DNA of 64,000 nucleotides. It comes from Methylotuvimicrobium buryatense 5G (lineage in GTDB: Bacteria > Pseudomonadota > Gammaproteobacteria > Methylococcales > Methylomonadaceae). The notes under the pieces were generated by a model. The model had not been told where the DNA came from and searched no databases. It saw only the letters and a list, made by a program, of their open reading frames with translations. Shown here piece by piece: positions 1 through 8,076 of the stretch; positions within the stretch are counted from its first letter, which is position 1; each line of letters begins with the position of its first letter. The DNA lies in assembly GCF_000341735.1 (NCBI RefSeq), contig NZ_KB455575.1, positions 3,668,191 through 3,732,190 on the forward strand, in the 5' to 3' direction. The translations under genes were made by a program, and so were the position numbers.

Positions 1-528
1 AATCAAGGCGAATTGCATGAAGCCGTCGAGGATTTTTTCAACACGGCCAAGCAAGCGAATTTTAACCACGTCGAATACGCTTATCACGAAGAAATCGACA
101 ACGACCATGGGCGTTTAGAAACCCGCCGTTATTGGATTACCGAGGAGCTTTGTACGCTCCCGAAAACGGAGCTCTGGAAAGAATTACGCAGCATTGGCTT
201 CGTGGAGCGCGAATGCCACATCGGCGATAAAGTAACAATCGAGCAGCGTTGTTTCATTAACAGCATTAAAGCCGATGCGCAGCTATTTGCGCGGGCTGTG
301 CGCCATCACTGGGGTATTGAAAACCAATTGCACTGGCGCTTAGACGTGGTCTTTCGAGAAGATGACAACCGAATTCGAAAAGGTAATGCCGCTGCGATTA
401 TGACCACCATCCGGCATATCTGTGTCAATCTGTTCCAGCAAGAGGAATCTAAACTCAGCATGAAAAAGAAAAGACTCAAAGCCGCCTGGAACGATCGCTA
501 CCGCGCTAAATTGCTGTTAGGAATGTAA
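1..528 (+). CDS. ISAs1-family transposase, C-terminal part (cut by window edge)
   Basis: The reading frame is open from base 1 and runs to TAA, so the gene starts outside the window and about 175 C-terminal residues are visible. The sequence carries the end of the ISAs1 / H-repeat DDE transposase fold: NQGELHEAVEDFF near the start, RRYWITEEL, then HHWGIENQLHWRLDVVFRED followed by a basic tail. In this family the E of the GIENQLHW segment is the last acidic catalytic residue. These enzymes move the insertion sequence that carries them. No terminal inverted repeat is evident just after the stop codon, and a methyltransferase gene follows within 100 bp. Whether the element is complete cannot be judged without the left flank. 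Confidence 0.85.
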   Translation, partial: NQGELHEAVEDFFNTAKQANFNHVEYAYHEEIDNDHGRLETRRYWITEELCTLPKTELWKELRSIGFVERECHIGDKVTIEQRCFINSIKADAQLFARAVRHHWGIENQLHWRLDVVFREDDNRIRKGNAAAIMTTIRHICVNLFQQEESKLSMKKKRLKAAWNDRYRAKLLLGM

Positions 529-626
529 TTTTAATGCGTTTGCCCTGCCCTTGATGTGCATTCAATGCTGAATTTTGCACTGCTATGGGTATAATTGTCG
601 ATTTTAGAAAAAATGGGGACTGCATT

Positions 627-1367
627 ATGGCTGTACGACTAGATATCGAGTTAACTGAAAGTGAGAAAGCCGCTATGGCCGCGATTCCATCTACATCATG
701 GTTTACGCAATTTATATATCGAAACGCGGAGTCTCCTGTCCACCCAAATCGAAAGCTCGCCGAAAATAACGAAATGAAGCAGGCCATGGTTAGCGATTGG
801 GTGACTGAATCGGTTAAAGGCAAAAGAGTCTTAGATTTGTTTTCAGCCAATGGAGGGTTTTCTATTATGGCTGCTCTTGCAGGCGCTAAAGAAGTGGTGG
901 GTGTGGAGTTCTCGGAAGAACGGATCAAATGCGCTCAGTTTATAGCGAGTACACTGAAATCTGATTGCAAAATCGAGTTCATACATGGCGATGTCTATCA
1001 AATCGAAAATTATTTCGATGAGCCGTTCGATGTCGTACTTTGTCTTGGTGGGCTTTATCACATTGCAGACCCGGCGTTTGTATTGCGTCAAATTGGAGGC
1101 CTGACTAAGGAACGCCTACTTATGCAGACATCTCAGGTGCTGCCTATTCCCGGCAATTGGGCTAAATTCATTGTGCGGCGCCAAGATAAAACTCAGGGCG
1201 GCATGACAAGTATTCGGGGTGGTTATGGAACCTGGTTCTATTCGCCCGGTTGCCTTCGAGAGCTGCTGCTGCACGGTGGCTTTGATATTGTTGAAGAACG
1301 GCAGCCATCGATACTTAAACGCCAACGATTTCCGTGGTTCTTTGCATCTTGTGAGCCCTTGACCTAA
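627..1367 (+). CDS. class I SAM-dependent methyltransferase (DUF1698/CmoB-like)
   Basis: A 246-residue protein with a Rossmann-type methyltransferase core. Motif I is VLDLFSANGGFS (about residues 71-82), the acidic end of beta 2 is GVEFSEE, and a GDVYQIENYF / FDVVLCLGGLYHI stretch follows. The LGGLYHIADP segment recalls the CmoB / DUF1698 group that modifies wobble uridine, but the protein is shorter than CmoB and the substrate cannot be read from sequence. I chose the ATG at 627 because GGGGA lies 7 bases upstream; an in-frame ATG at 585 lacks such a site. The gene stands alone between a transposase remnant and repeat family A, which suggests cargo of a mobile region. Confidence 0.75.
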   Translation: MAVRLDIELTESEKAAMAAIPSTSWFTQFIYRNAESPVHPNRKLAENNEMKQAMVSDWVTESVKGKRVLDLFSANGGFSIMAALAGAKEVVGVEFSEERIKCAQFIASTLKSDCKIEFIHGDVYQIENYFDEPFDVVLCLGGLYHIADPAFVLRQIGGLTKERLLMQTSQVLPIPGNWAKFIVRRQDKTQGGMTSIRGGYGTWFYSPGCLRELLLHGGFDIVEERQPSILKRQRFPWFFASCEPLT

Positions 1368-1393
1368 CGGGTAAGCAGGAAGCAACCAGTCAA

Positions 1394-1553
1394 ATACACC
1401 CTTTGCCAGTTAAATTTCGGCAGTGCCCGAGGAGGCGCCGGGGTGTGCGGCAAAGGCTTTGCCAGCATGGAGCTGGCATAGAGCCTACATGGACGTATTC
1501 ACGGCGTCCTTTGGCGGACACCCCGGCGCCGAATTTTGATCTACGACGGGTAA
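1394..1553. repeat. dispersed repeat family A, degenerate copy 1
   Basis: This is a copy of a roughly 160-bp element seen at least five more times in the window. The core begins AAATTTCGGCAGTGCC and ends ACACCCCGGCGCCGAATTTT, which are imperfect inverted repeats. The outer TATACC/GGTATA ends of the better copies are eroded here. No protein is encoded. Confidence 0.8.
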
Positions 1554-1717
1554 ATTGAATACTTTCTTAGTCTTGAACGCGCTTTAAATCATTACAAAAA
1601 CTCCGGTATGTAAGCCAAATAATGTTCGAAGTTCGTGCACTGGTCGAGTAAATTATTCGTCATAATTTTTCCGACCCTAGCTATTCGGTTAACATGCAGC
1701 CATAATTTAAAATTCAA

Positions 1718-1877
1718 TATACCTTTCGCACTTCAAATTTCGGCAGTGCCTGAGGAGGCGCCAGGGTGTGCGGCAAAGGCTTTGCCAGCATGGAGCTGGC
1801 ATAGAGCCTACAGGGATGTATTCACGGCGTCCTTTGACGGACACCCTGGTGCCGAATTTTGATCTGCGATGGGTATA
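1718..1877. repeat. dispersed repeat family A, copy 2 (complete)
   Basis: A complete 160-bp copy bounded by TATACC at the left and GGTATA at the right. Inside these lie the inverted GAGGCGCCAGGGTGT and ACACCCTGGTGCC arms and an inner short dyad (GCCAGCATGGAGCTGGC). It looks like a MITE or large REP element. It abuts repeat B within 25 bp. Confidence 0.85.
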
Positions 1878-1899
1878 AATCGTTTGTACCGGCTTGTGA

Positions 1900-2177
1900 C
1901 AGCAATTCCCCATTTGGGGATCAAAAAGGGTGTGGGGTGTGTTTGGCGAGGATGTCGGCAGCAGGGCAGATGTTTGCTCCTCGGCAATTGCTGAGTTACA
2001 TGGATGTAATGAATGCAGAAAATGCAGGAGCATTTTTCTGCCCTGCATTGCCCTAATACACGCCATCCGTGGCGTTCGAGCTGCCGCCAAGCTCCCCATG
2101 GATGGGTTTACGGCGTTCCTCGACAGGCATACCCCACACCCTAAGATCGGCGAAACTGCTCAAACTGGGAATTGCTG
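1900..2177. repeat. dispersed repeat family B, copy 1 (long form)
   Basis: MITE-like element of 278 bp with terminal inverted repeats CAGCAATTCCC and GGGAATTGCTG, followed inward by AAAAAGGGTGTGGGG and its complement CCCCACACCCT. Three more copies of different length occur at 4334, 37026 and 53677. It has no coding capacity. From 2178 to 2521 I see no gene, only the short leader of the following diguanylate cyclase gene. Confidence 0.85.
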
Positions 2178-2521
2178 GGCTTGTGAGGTATGCCCATTTT
2201 CCCTAACGTTACGATGCTATACTTCGCCTGTTTTCGGCTTTTATGGCAATGCTATTTTGTTCGGTAGCAAGGCGCGAAAACAGGCGCATAGCAAGCTATG
2301 TAACTGTTTTCACAACGCAGTTACCGAACTAAAGAGCGCGTTAGAAAACCGAGCATGTGACCGCGCGATGTATATACTTCGGCCGTGTCAACAATGCAAA
2401 GCGCGCCAGCAATTCCTTGAGACTTTGTCGAAATGCGCAGTGCAATAAGGTATGTCTCTGATATTTGCTATCAGCCTATCGCAATCGATAGCTTCCCCGT
2501 CAATCTAATTTATCAGGCCGA

Positions 2522-4276
2522 TTGATACCGTTGCTTACACGATTAGTCGTTTACGTAATAAATTTTGTGACGGAACACCGGCTGAAAGGCGGGTTGTTGC
2601 TTTGTCTGTCATTTTTTACGGTTAGCCTCCAAGCGTATGAATCAACCCTGCAATTGCATAGCGGTTGGCAATACCGCTGGGGCGATTCATCTTTCGATGC
2701 CCAAGGGCGGCCGGAATGGGCTCTGCAAGACAACGCCAATGGAGCATGGCACCCAATCGACTTTCCTTCCAATCCTCCGGGACGCGACGGACAAACCAAT
2801 ATTTGGTTCCGTACCGTTTTACCGAACGGCAATTGGCAAGACCCGGTCATTTATATCTACAGTGTAGACTTGATTGTTCAAGCCTATCTGGATGGGCGAA
2901 AAATCTATCAGTACGGCAATTTCGATCATAACGGCCAAGGACGTTTCGAAGGTTGGCCTTGGCACATGATCCAACTGCCTGCCGATTTTGCCGGCAAGTT
3001 TCTTTATTTTCGGGTGTTTTCCGACTATAGCGACATCGGCCTGTGGGGCGAGGTCAAGTTGATGGAACGACTCGATTTGATCAAATTGATTCTCGAACAT
3101 TCGGTGGAACAGATTGTCGTCAGCGGCTTTTCCTTGCTGATTGCCGGTTTGGCATTTGTTTTCGCATTACTGCAAGCCGAGCGGAGAAGTTTTTATTATT
3201 TGGCATTGTTCGCCTTGGCTTCCGCCTTGATGGTCTTCGGGCAGAGTCAAGTCAGATTGTGGTTGTTCAACGCGCCATTGTTTTGGGATCATTTGGCCGC
3301 GACCGGCTATTTTTTATTGCCGGTCGCTATGGCTTTATTGTTCGGCGAATGGTGTGCCGGTATCAAGTATCAAAGATTGATCGGGGCGCTATGGCGATTT
3401 CATTTAGTCTATGTAGTAGGCGCCAATATATTGCCATTAGTCGGTTATAGTGCAATTTCCAGAATGTATTTCGTTTTTGACGGTTTATTTGCGATCAGTC
3501 TGTCGTTATTGTTTGCAGTGGCTTTCTCGAGATTTCGTCATACCAACAATGAACAAAAAGTCATCATCGTCACATTTGCTTTTTTCGGTCTATTGCTGTT
3601 GCTCGACATGGCTGTGGCGCATAGTATTCTGCCTTGGCGGCGAATACCTCTGGGTTGGGGCTTGTTAAGTTTTTCTTTGGCATTGATCGCTATTTCGTTA
3701 CATCACTTCGTACAAACGCAAACCGAGTTAAAGCGACTCAACGCAACGCTGGAACAAAAGGTCAAAGACCGCACGCAAGAGCTCGAATTATTAGCAACAA
3801 GAGACTCGTTGACCAATATGATGAATCGGCGCGCATTCTATCAAAAAGGCGAACCGATATTTCGCGCCGCCCAGCGTTACAAACGGAACCTGTCGGTCAT
3901 CGTGTTGGATATCGATCACTTCAAGCGCTTCAACGATGCCCATGGACACGCGGTGGGCGACCAAGTGTTAGTCATGGTCGCCGATTGTTTACGGAAAAGT
4001 TGTCGAGATAGCGATTTTGCCGCGCGTTTCGGCGGCGAGGAATTTGTCTTGCTGCTGGAAGAGGCGGATTCGCATAGCGCGCTTAAATTTGCAGAGCGAC
4101 TTCGTGACACTATCGCCGAATTGAGTCTTCCCGGTATCGAGCAATCAATTACCGCGAGTTTGGGTGTTGCGTGTTTGAGACCGGAAACGCAGAGTCTCGA
4201 TGAACTGATCATAAGAGCCGACCGAGCGCTTTATGAAGCCAAGCATGGAGGGCGAAACAGGTGTTGTTATTTATAA
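2522..4276 (+). CDS. membrane diguanylate cyclase with 7TMR-DISM sensor
   Basis: A 584-residue c-di-GMP synthase. The order is: a signal-like hydrophobic stretch ending near LQAYES (about 39), a periplasmic jelly-roll-like DISMED2-type region (about 40-175), seven membrane segments (about 190-395), a short coiled coil (LNATLEQKVKDRTQELE) and a GGDEF domain from about 425 to the end. The active-site motif is GGEEF (about 503-507). RDSD lies five residues before it, matching the RxxD inhibitory site, so product inhibition is expected. The N-terminal domain probably senses a carbohydrate-like or envelope signal, as is known for 7TMR-DISM proteins. The start is a TTG with only a weak AGG upstream; the real start could lie a few codons further in. 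The gene is monocistronic between copies of repeat B. Confidence 0.88.
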   Translation: MIPLLTRLVVYVINFVTEHRLKGGLLLCLSFFTVSLQAYESTLQLHSGWQYRWGDSSFDAQGRPEWALQDNANGAWHPIDFPSNPPGRDGQTNIWFRTVLPNGNWQDPVIYIYSVDLIVQAYLDGRKIYQYGNFDHNGQGRFEGWPWHMIQLPADFAGKFLYFRVFSDYSDIGLWGEVKLMERLDLIKLILEHSVEQIVVSGFSLLIAGLAFVFALLQAERRSFYYLALFALASALMVFGQSQVRLWLFNAPLFWDHLAATGYFLLPVAMALLFGEWCAGIKYQRLIGALWRFHLVYVVGANILPLVGYSAISRMYFVFDGLFAISLSLLFAVAFSRFRHTNNEQKVIIVTFAFFGLLLLLDMAVAHSILPWRRIPLGWGLLSFSLALIAISLHHFVQTQTELKRLNATLEQKVKDRTQELELLATRDSLTNMMNRRAFYQKGEPIFRAAQRYKRNLSVIVLDIDHFKRFNDAHGHAVGDQVLVMVADCLRKSCRDSDFAARFGGEEFVLLLEEADSHSALKFAERLRDTIAELSLPGIEQSITASLGVACLRPETQSLDELIIRADRALYEAKHGGRNRCCYL

Positions 4277-4333
4277 TATTCGGGCTCGCTTTTAACTCGA
4301 ATATTTGAAAAGATATCAATCTGTCAATTTGGT

Positions 4334-4569
4334 CAGCAATTCCCAATTTGGAGATCAAAAAGGGTGTGGGACATGCTTGGCGAGGATGTGGGCAGCAGGA
4401 CAGATTTTTGCTCCTCGGCAATTGCTGATTTACATGGATGTAATGAATGCAGAAAATGCAGGAGCATTTTTCTGCCCTGCATTGCCCTAATACACGCCAT
4501 CCTTGGCGTTCCTCGACAGGCATACCCCACACCCTAAAATCGGCGAAACTGCTCAAACTGAGAATTGCT
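4334..4569. repeat. dispersed repeat family B, copy 2
   Basis: Same terminal inverted repeats as the 1900 copy (CAGCAATTCCC; right end reads GAGAATTGCT). The internal part is partly deleted: the CGAGCTGCCGCCAAGC segment of copy 1 is missing, while the GAATGCAGAAAATGCAGG hairpin is kept. The ISKra4-family element was inserted 90 bp to the right. Confidence 0.85.
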
Positions 4570-4658
4570 TCAATTTGGCTATGGATGTTTGATCCTAGAA
4601 AAAGCATTTCATCATGAAGAATAAGAAGACAGTTCAATAATTTGGTATTCGTTTGGAT

Positions 4659-6037
4659 GGGTGTTGATTTTGAATAAAGTTACATTCTAAGGTAAGGTTG
4701 TGATTTTTAAATAGAGCAAGGAAAACCAATGGCTGAAATTATAGCGCGTAACGGTAACGATCTGACGGTTCAAGTCACTATAAAACTGACCGGCAGTTTA
4801 ATGGAGATGGAAAATACGATATTGGATGGCTGTAATGAAATAGGCTGTTTGGCAACCACAGAAGCGTTGAAAATATTTGATACGGATGGGGGGCCAATAA
4901 AATTGGGTGATACTAAAATGACAGCTCGAGACAAGGACAACAAAACCTATCAAACGCCATACGGCAGTGTGCAGCTGGGGCGCTATGTTTATCAAACCTC
5001 AAAAGGCGGCAGAATTTATTGCCCTCTGGAGCACAAAGCACGGATTATCCGGGGTGCAACGCCAAAATTTGCCCAACAACTGTCGCATAAATATGCCAAC
5101 ATGAATGCACCGGCGGTCTGTTTGGATTTAGAAGACAATCATCATCGAAAAATAGCGCATTCTTATTTGCAGGATGTGAGCGATTGGGTGGGTGGCATTG
5201 CGGGGGCCAAAGAAGAGCTTTGGGAATATGACATTCCGCCCTTGGATGAAGCGATAACGACCATTGTCGTCAGTCTTGATGGCGCTTATGTATTGATACG
5301 TGAGGACGGTTACCGGGAAGCGATGGTGGGCAATATTTCGCTTTATGATGTGACCGGCAAACGTCAGCATACCATCTATATCGGTGAAGCCCCCGAATAT
5401 GGGAAAGGCACATTTTTTCAGCGTTTGGAAAAAGAAATTGTTACCGTCAAAAAACACTATCCCGATGCCCTCTATTTAGGTATTGCCGATGGTGCAAAAA
5501 ATAATTGGTCGTTTTTAGAGCAACATACCAGTCGTCAATTACTGGACTTTTTCCACGTCACTGAGTATCTGGCAAACGTCGCTTATGCTGCCTATCCAGG
5601 AAAAACGGACAAACCCAAGCGCATAATTTGGCTAGATGAACGCTGTAAACAGCTAAAACGTGAACCCGGTGCAGTCGAAACACTGATCAGTGAAATGGAA
5701 AAATTGGCCCAAAAAACCAGCCTGACAAAAACAGTCAAAGAGAATTTGGAGGCCGCGCTAACCTATTTTAAAAACCATAACCAGATGATGGATTATGCAA
5801 TGCATACAGAAAAAAACTTACCTATTGGCTCAGGCGTCACCGAAGCTGCTTGCAAGACGCTGGTGAAGCAACGGCTTTGTGGTTCAGGTATGCGCTGGAA
5901 AAACCAAGGGGCTAAAGTGATTTTATCTTTACGTGCATTGGTTCAGTCTAAAGGAAGATGGCAACAGTTTTGGGATAAGATTGATCAATATGGTTCCCAT
6001 GTGTGCGTATAATTCACATTATTCAAAATCAACACCC
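4659..6037 (+). mobile_element. ISKra4-family insertion sequence (ISMich2-like), copy 1
   Basis: A complete 1379-bp element. The terminal inverted repeats are GGGTGTTGATTTTGAATAA at the left and its perfect complement at 6019-6037. It is flanked by an 8-bp target duplication GTTTGGAT (4651-4658 and 6038-6045). GGG ends, 8-bp duplications and about 1.4 kb length are the profile I know for the ISMich2 subgroup of ISKra4. It holds a single transposase gene. Confidence 0.95.
4729..6012 (+). CDS. ISKra4-family transposase (copy 1)
   Basis: A 427-residue transposase, identical in protein sequence to the copy at 12569-13852. The N-terminal part has ISKra4-type features (YQTPYGSVQLGRYVYQ, then a segment about clearing 'CPLEHKARII'). 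A catalytic core follows with VVSLDGAYVLI as the probable first Asp, YLGIADGAKNNWSFL as the second and the C-terminal LPIGSGVTEAACK segment as the Glu region. It begins with ATG after AGCAAGGAAAACCA, where AAGGA is a plausible ribosome binding site. The intact frame and exact target duplication suggest recent activity. Confidence 0.93.
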   Translation: MAEIIARNGNDLTVQVTIKLTGSLMEMENTILDGCNEIGCLATTEALKIFDTDGGPIKLGDTKMTARDKDNKTYQTPYGSVQLGRYVYQTSKGGRIYCPLEHKARIIRGATPKFAQQLSHKYANMNAPAVCLDLEDNHHRKIAHSYLQDVSDWVGGIAGAKEELWEYDIPPLDEAITTIVVSLDGAYVLIREDGYREAMVGNISLYDVTGKRQHTIYIGEAPEYGKGTFFQRLEKEIVTVKKHYPDALYLGIADGAKNNWSFLEQHTSRQLLDFFHVTEYLANVAYAAYPGKTDKPKRIIWLDERCKQLKREPGAVETLISEMEKLAQKTSLTKTVKENLEAALTYFKNHNQMMDYAMHTEKNLPIGSGVTEAACKTLVKQRLCGSGMRWKNQGAKVILSLRALVQSKGRWQQFWDKIDQYGSHVCV

Positions 6038-6045
6038 GTTTGGAT

Positions 6046-6664
6046 AGAGCTTTCGATTACCAAAAAGGTTAGCGAGAATGTTTAGGTAATTTTGTGAAAT
6101 CTTTTAAGAGAGCTTTATGTGCTTCATGGATAAACGGCCGAATTTAGGTTGATTGCAAAACTCGGTAATGTTTTACCTCGACAAGGAATTGACTTTTTAT
6201 GATATTGTCTTATAGTATCGATTCACTACTAGCATGAGGTTGACGCATTTCCTCATAGAAGACGGATCGCTTGATCGAGTCATAGCGGTGAATGTTTAGG
6301 AGCGAGCATGAAATATCTTCTTCAAATGTCGTAAGGTGTTTGGTTGCTCGATTGACAAGTGTCTGCGGTAAAGCTGGTTTTTCCGCGCTGCTCTAGTGCA
6401 CACCATTCTTGGTAATCAGACGCCACCCGCATGCATACAAGGATGAATTTCCCTCTACTCCCTTATGATTGAAAAACCGCCTAAGAATAAAAGGTATGGG
6501 ATATGTCTCTCGAGGGCTGCCTAAGCTAATTTAGGTTCTGGGTATGCTGCGCGTCCTGTCAACCGCGTTGCCGAGCTCTCAATAAAGCTCATAGCTCCAG
6601 GAATTTATTTTGTGCATATTTCTTTTCTTAATAATCGAATATAACGACAAATACGAGGTAATCA
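6046..6664. other. 620-bp gap without a recognisable gene
   Basis: No frame of convincing length or similarity was found on either strand. A 35-bp sequence around 6464-6497 (ATTGAAAAACCG, then CTAAGAATAAAAGGT) recurs almost unchanged at 28896-28925. The stretch from about 6640 provides the leader of the small membrane-peptide ORF that follows. Confidence 0.5.
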
Positions 6665-6835
6665 ATGAGAAACGGGACCCCTGCAACTGATAGATTTTGG
6701 TTATATACCGGTTTTATTTCTTTGGCATTAGTTGCAACTTTGATACTAGTCAAATTCAATGATGACGGCTTGTGCGGTACATGCAGGTATTTTACGATTT
6801 TAATCGACGATCTTTTTTATCAAGCAGAAGAATGA
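6665..6835 (+). CDS. small single-pass membrane protein (56 aa)
   Basis: A 56-codon ORF preceded by GAGGT five bases before the ATG. The product has a polar N-terminus, one hydrophobic helix (FWLYTGFISLALVATLILV) and a C-terminal part with a CGTC pair, then a short acidic end. I do not recognise it. The good ribosome site and the clean hydrophobic profile argue that it is real; length and isolation between repeats argue for caution. The CxxC could bind a metal or form a disulfide, which is inference. Confidence 0.45.
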   Translation: MRNGTPATDRFWLYTGFISLALVATLILVKFNDDGLCGTCRYFTILIDDLFYQAEE

Positions 6836-7047
6836 TGAGCAAACTTTTCGGAAACTCCTAGGAGGCTGTCCGAGAGCTAACGTTTAACTCATTCCGTTTG
6901 GCAGGACGGGGGTTGCAACTCCGTCCGAAACGTTTCAACCGTGGCCGAAGCAAGCGGAAACATTGGAGACGGGTTAAATAACCCGTTTCGCAGGAGGTGG
7001 TTTATTCATCTCAAAGTGGAATAGAAAGACTAACACTTTATTGATGG

Positions 7048-7207
7048 TATACCTTTCGCACTTTAAATTTCGGCAGTGTCTAAGGAGGCACCGGGGTGCT
7101 CGGCAAAGGCTTTGCCAGCATGGAGCTGGCATAGAGTCTACAGGGACGTATTCACGGCGTCCTTTGACGGGCACCCCGGCGCCGAATTTTGATCTACGAG
7201 GGGTATA
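7048..7207. repeat. dispersed repeat family A, copy 3
   Basis: Complete 160-bp copy with TATACC and GGTATA ends, directly downstream of korB. Small changes from copy 2 (GGCACCGGGGTGCTC against GGCGCCAGGGTGTGC) leave the inner inverted arms partly paired. Confidence 0.85.
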
Positions 7208-7230
7208 AATCGGTAAATAATAGGCAATTT

Positions 7231-8076
7231 TCACCACCCTACCTCGAAGCTAGCCGCGATCGCTTCAAGACTTCGGGTTGCGGCGGTATCGGGCTGAAAG
7301 TAGGGTCGTGGAGCACGATAAAGAATCCCGGTGCCGATGCCGTCGTCGTCAAGTAGCCTAAGGTAGGCCTCGCGCTTGTCGGCGGTCGGCGTAAAAGCCT
7401 CGTGTACCTGTTTCTTCCAGTTGAGCTGCTCCGGACGGAAAGTAACGCACGGACTCAATATCTGCACAAAAGCGAAACCGGGAAACTTGATGGCCTCGCT
7501 AATGATCTGCGCCAGTTCGTTGGGGGCATTCGAGAAGGCCCTCGCGATGAACGGCGCTCCCGCAGCCAGCGCCATTTCCAGCGGCTGGAAGGGGGGTTGA
7601 TGCGTGCCTTGTGGCGCCAGTTTCGAACCGGTCCAGTCACTCTCAGTGGTCGGCGAAGCCTGTCCCTTCGTCATACCGTAGACCGCGTTGTCCATCACCA
7701 GGTAACTGAAATTGGCGTTGCGCCGGCAGGCATGGATGAAGTGGTTGCCGCCGATCGAGAAACCGTCTCCGTCGCCGCCTACGGCGATGACCGTGAGCTC
7801 CGGCCGGCTTATGGCTAACCCTGCGGCCACCGGCAATGCACGGCCGTGTACGCCGTGGAAACCGTAGGCCCGGGTGTAGGCCGGAAGCCGCGATGAGCAA
7901 CCGATGCCGGCAATCAGGGCAACCTGTTCAGTGGGGATTTCCAGTGCTGCGAGCGACTTCGTGAGCGCGTTGAGCACGCCGTAATCACCGCAGCCTGCGC
8001 ACCACACGGGCTTGTAGCTCGACTTGTAGTTCTTGTGCGCGTGGGTACGGATCTTGACTTGAGGTTCGCTGCTCAT
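7231..8076 (-). CDS. korB: 2-oxoacid:ferredoxin oxidoreductase, beta subunit (KorB-like)
   Basis: A 281-residue thiamine-diphosphate-binding subunit. Near the N-terminus is WCAGCGDYGVL and further on the ThDP/Mg motif GGDGDGFSIGGNHF; the length is normal for KorB. With the alpha-gamma subunit it would oxidatively decarboxylate a 2-oxoacid (2-oxoglutarate in the best-known KorAB) to the acyl-CoA, reducing ferredoxin. The gene overlaps korA by four bases (ATGA), so translation is coupled. Both genes are visibly richer in GC than the genes around them and sit between repeats, consistent with acquisition from another lineage. Substrate choice (2-oxoglutarate or pyruvate) is not settled by sequence. 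Confidence 0.88.
   Translation of the reverse strand: MSSEPQVKIRTHAHKNYKSSYKPVWCAGCGDYGVLNALTKSLAALEIPTEQVALIAGIGCSSRLPAYTRAYGFHGVHGRALPVAAGLAISRPELTVIAVGGDGDGFSIGGNHFIHACRRNANFSYLVMDNAVYGMTKGQASPTTESDWTGSKLAPQGTHQPPFQPLEMALAAGAPFIARAFSNAPNELAQIISEAIKFPGFAFVQILSPCVTFRPEQLNWKKQVHEAFTPTADKREAYLRLLDDDGIGTGILYRAPRPYFQPDTAATRSLEAIAASFEVGW

Noticed and set aside
1930-2448. 172-codon plus-strand ORF across repeat B
   Set aside because: It runs through the MITE-like repeat and its homologous copies have different frames, so it is not a gene.
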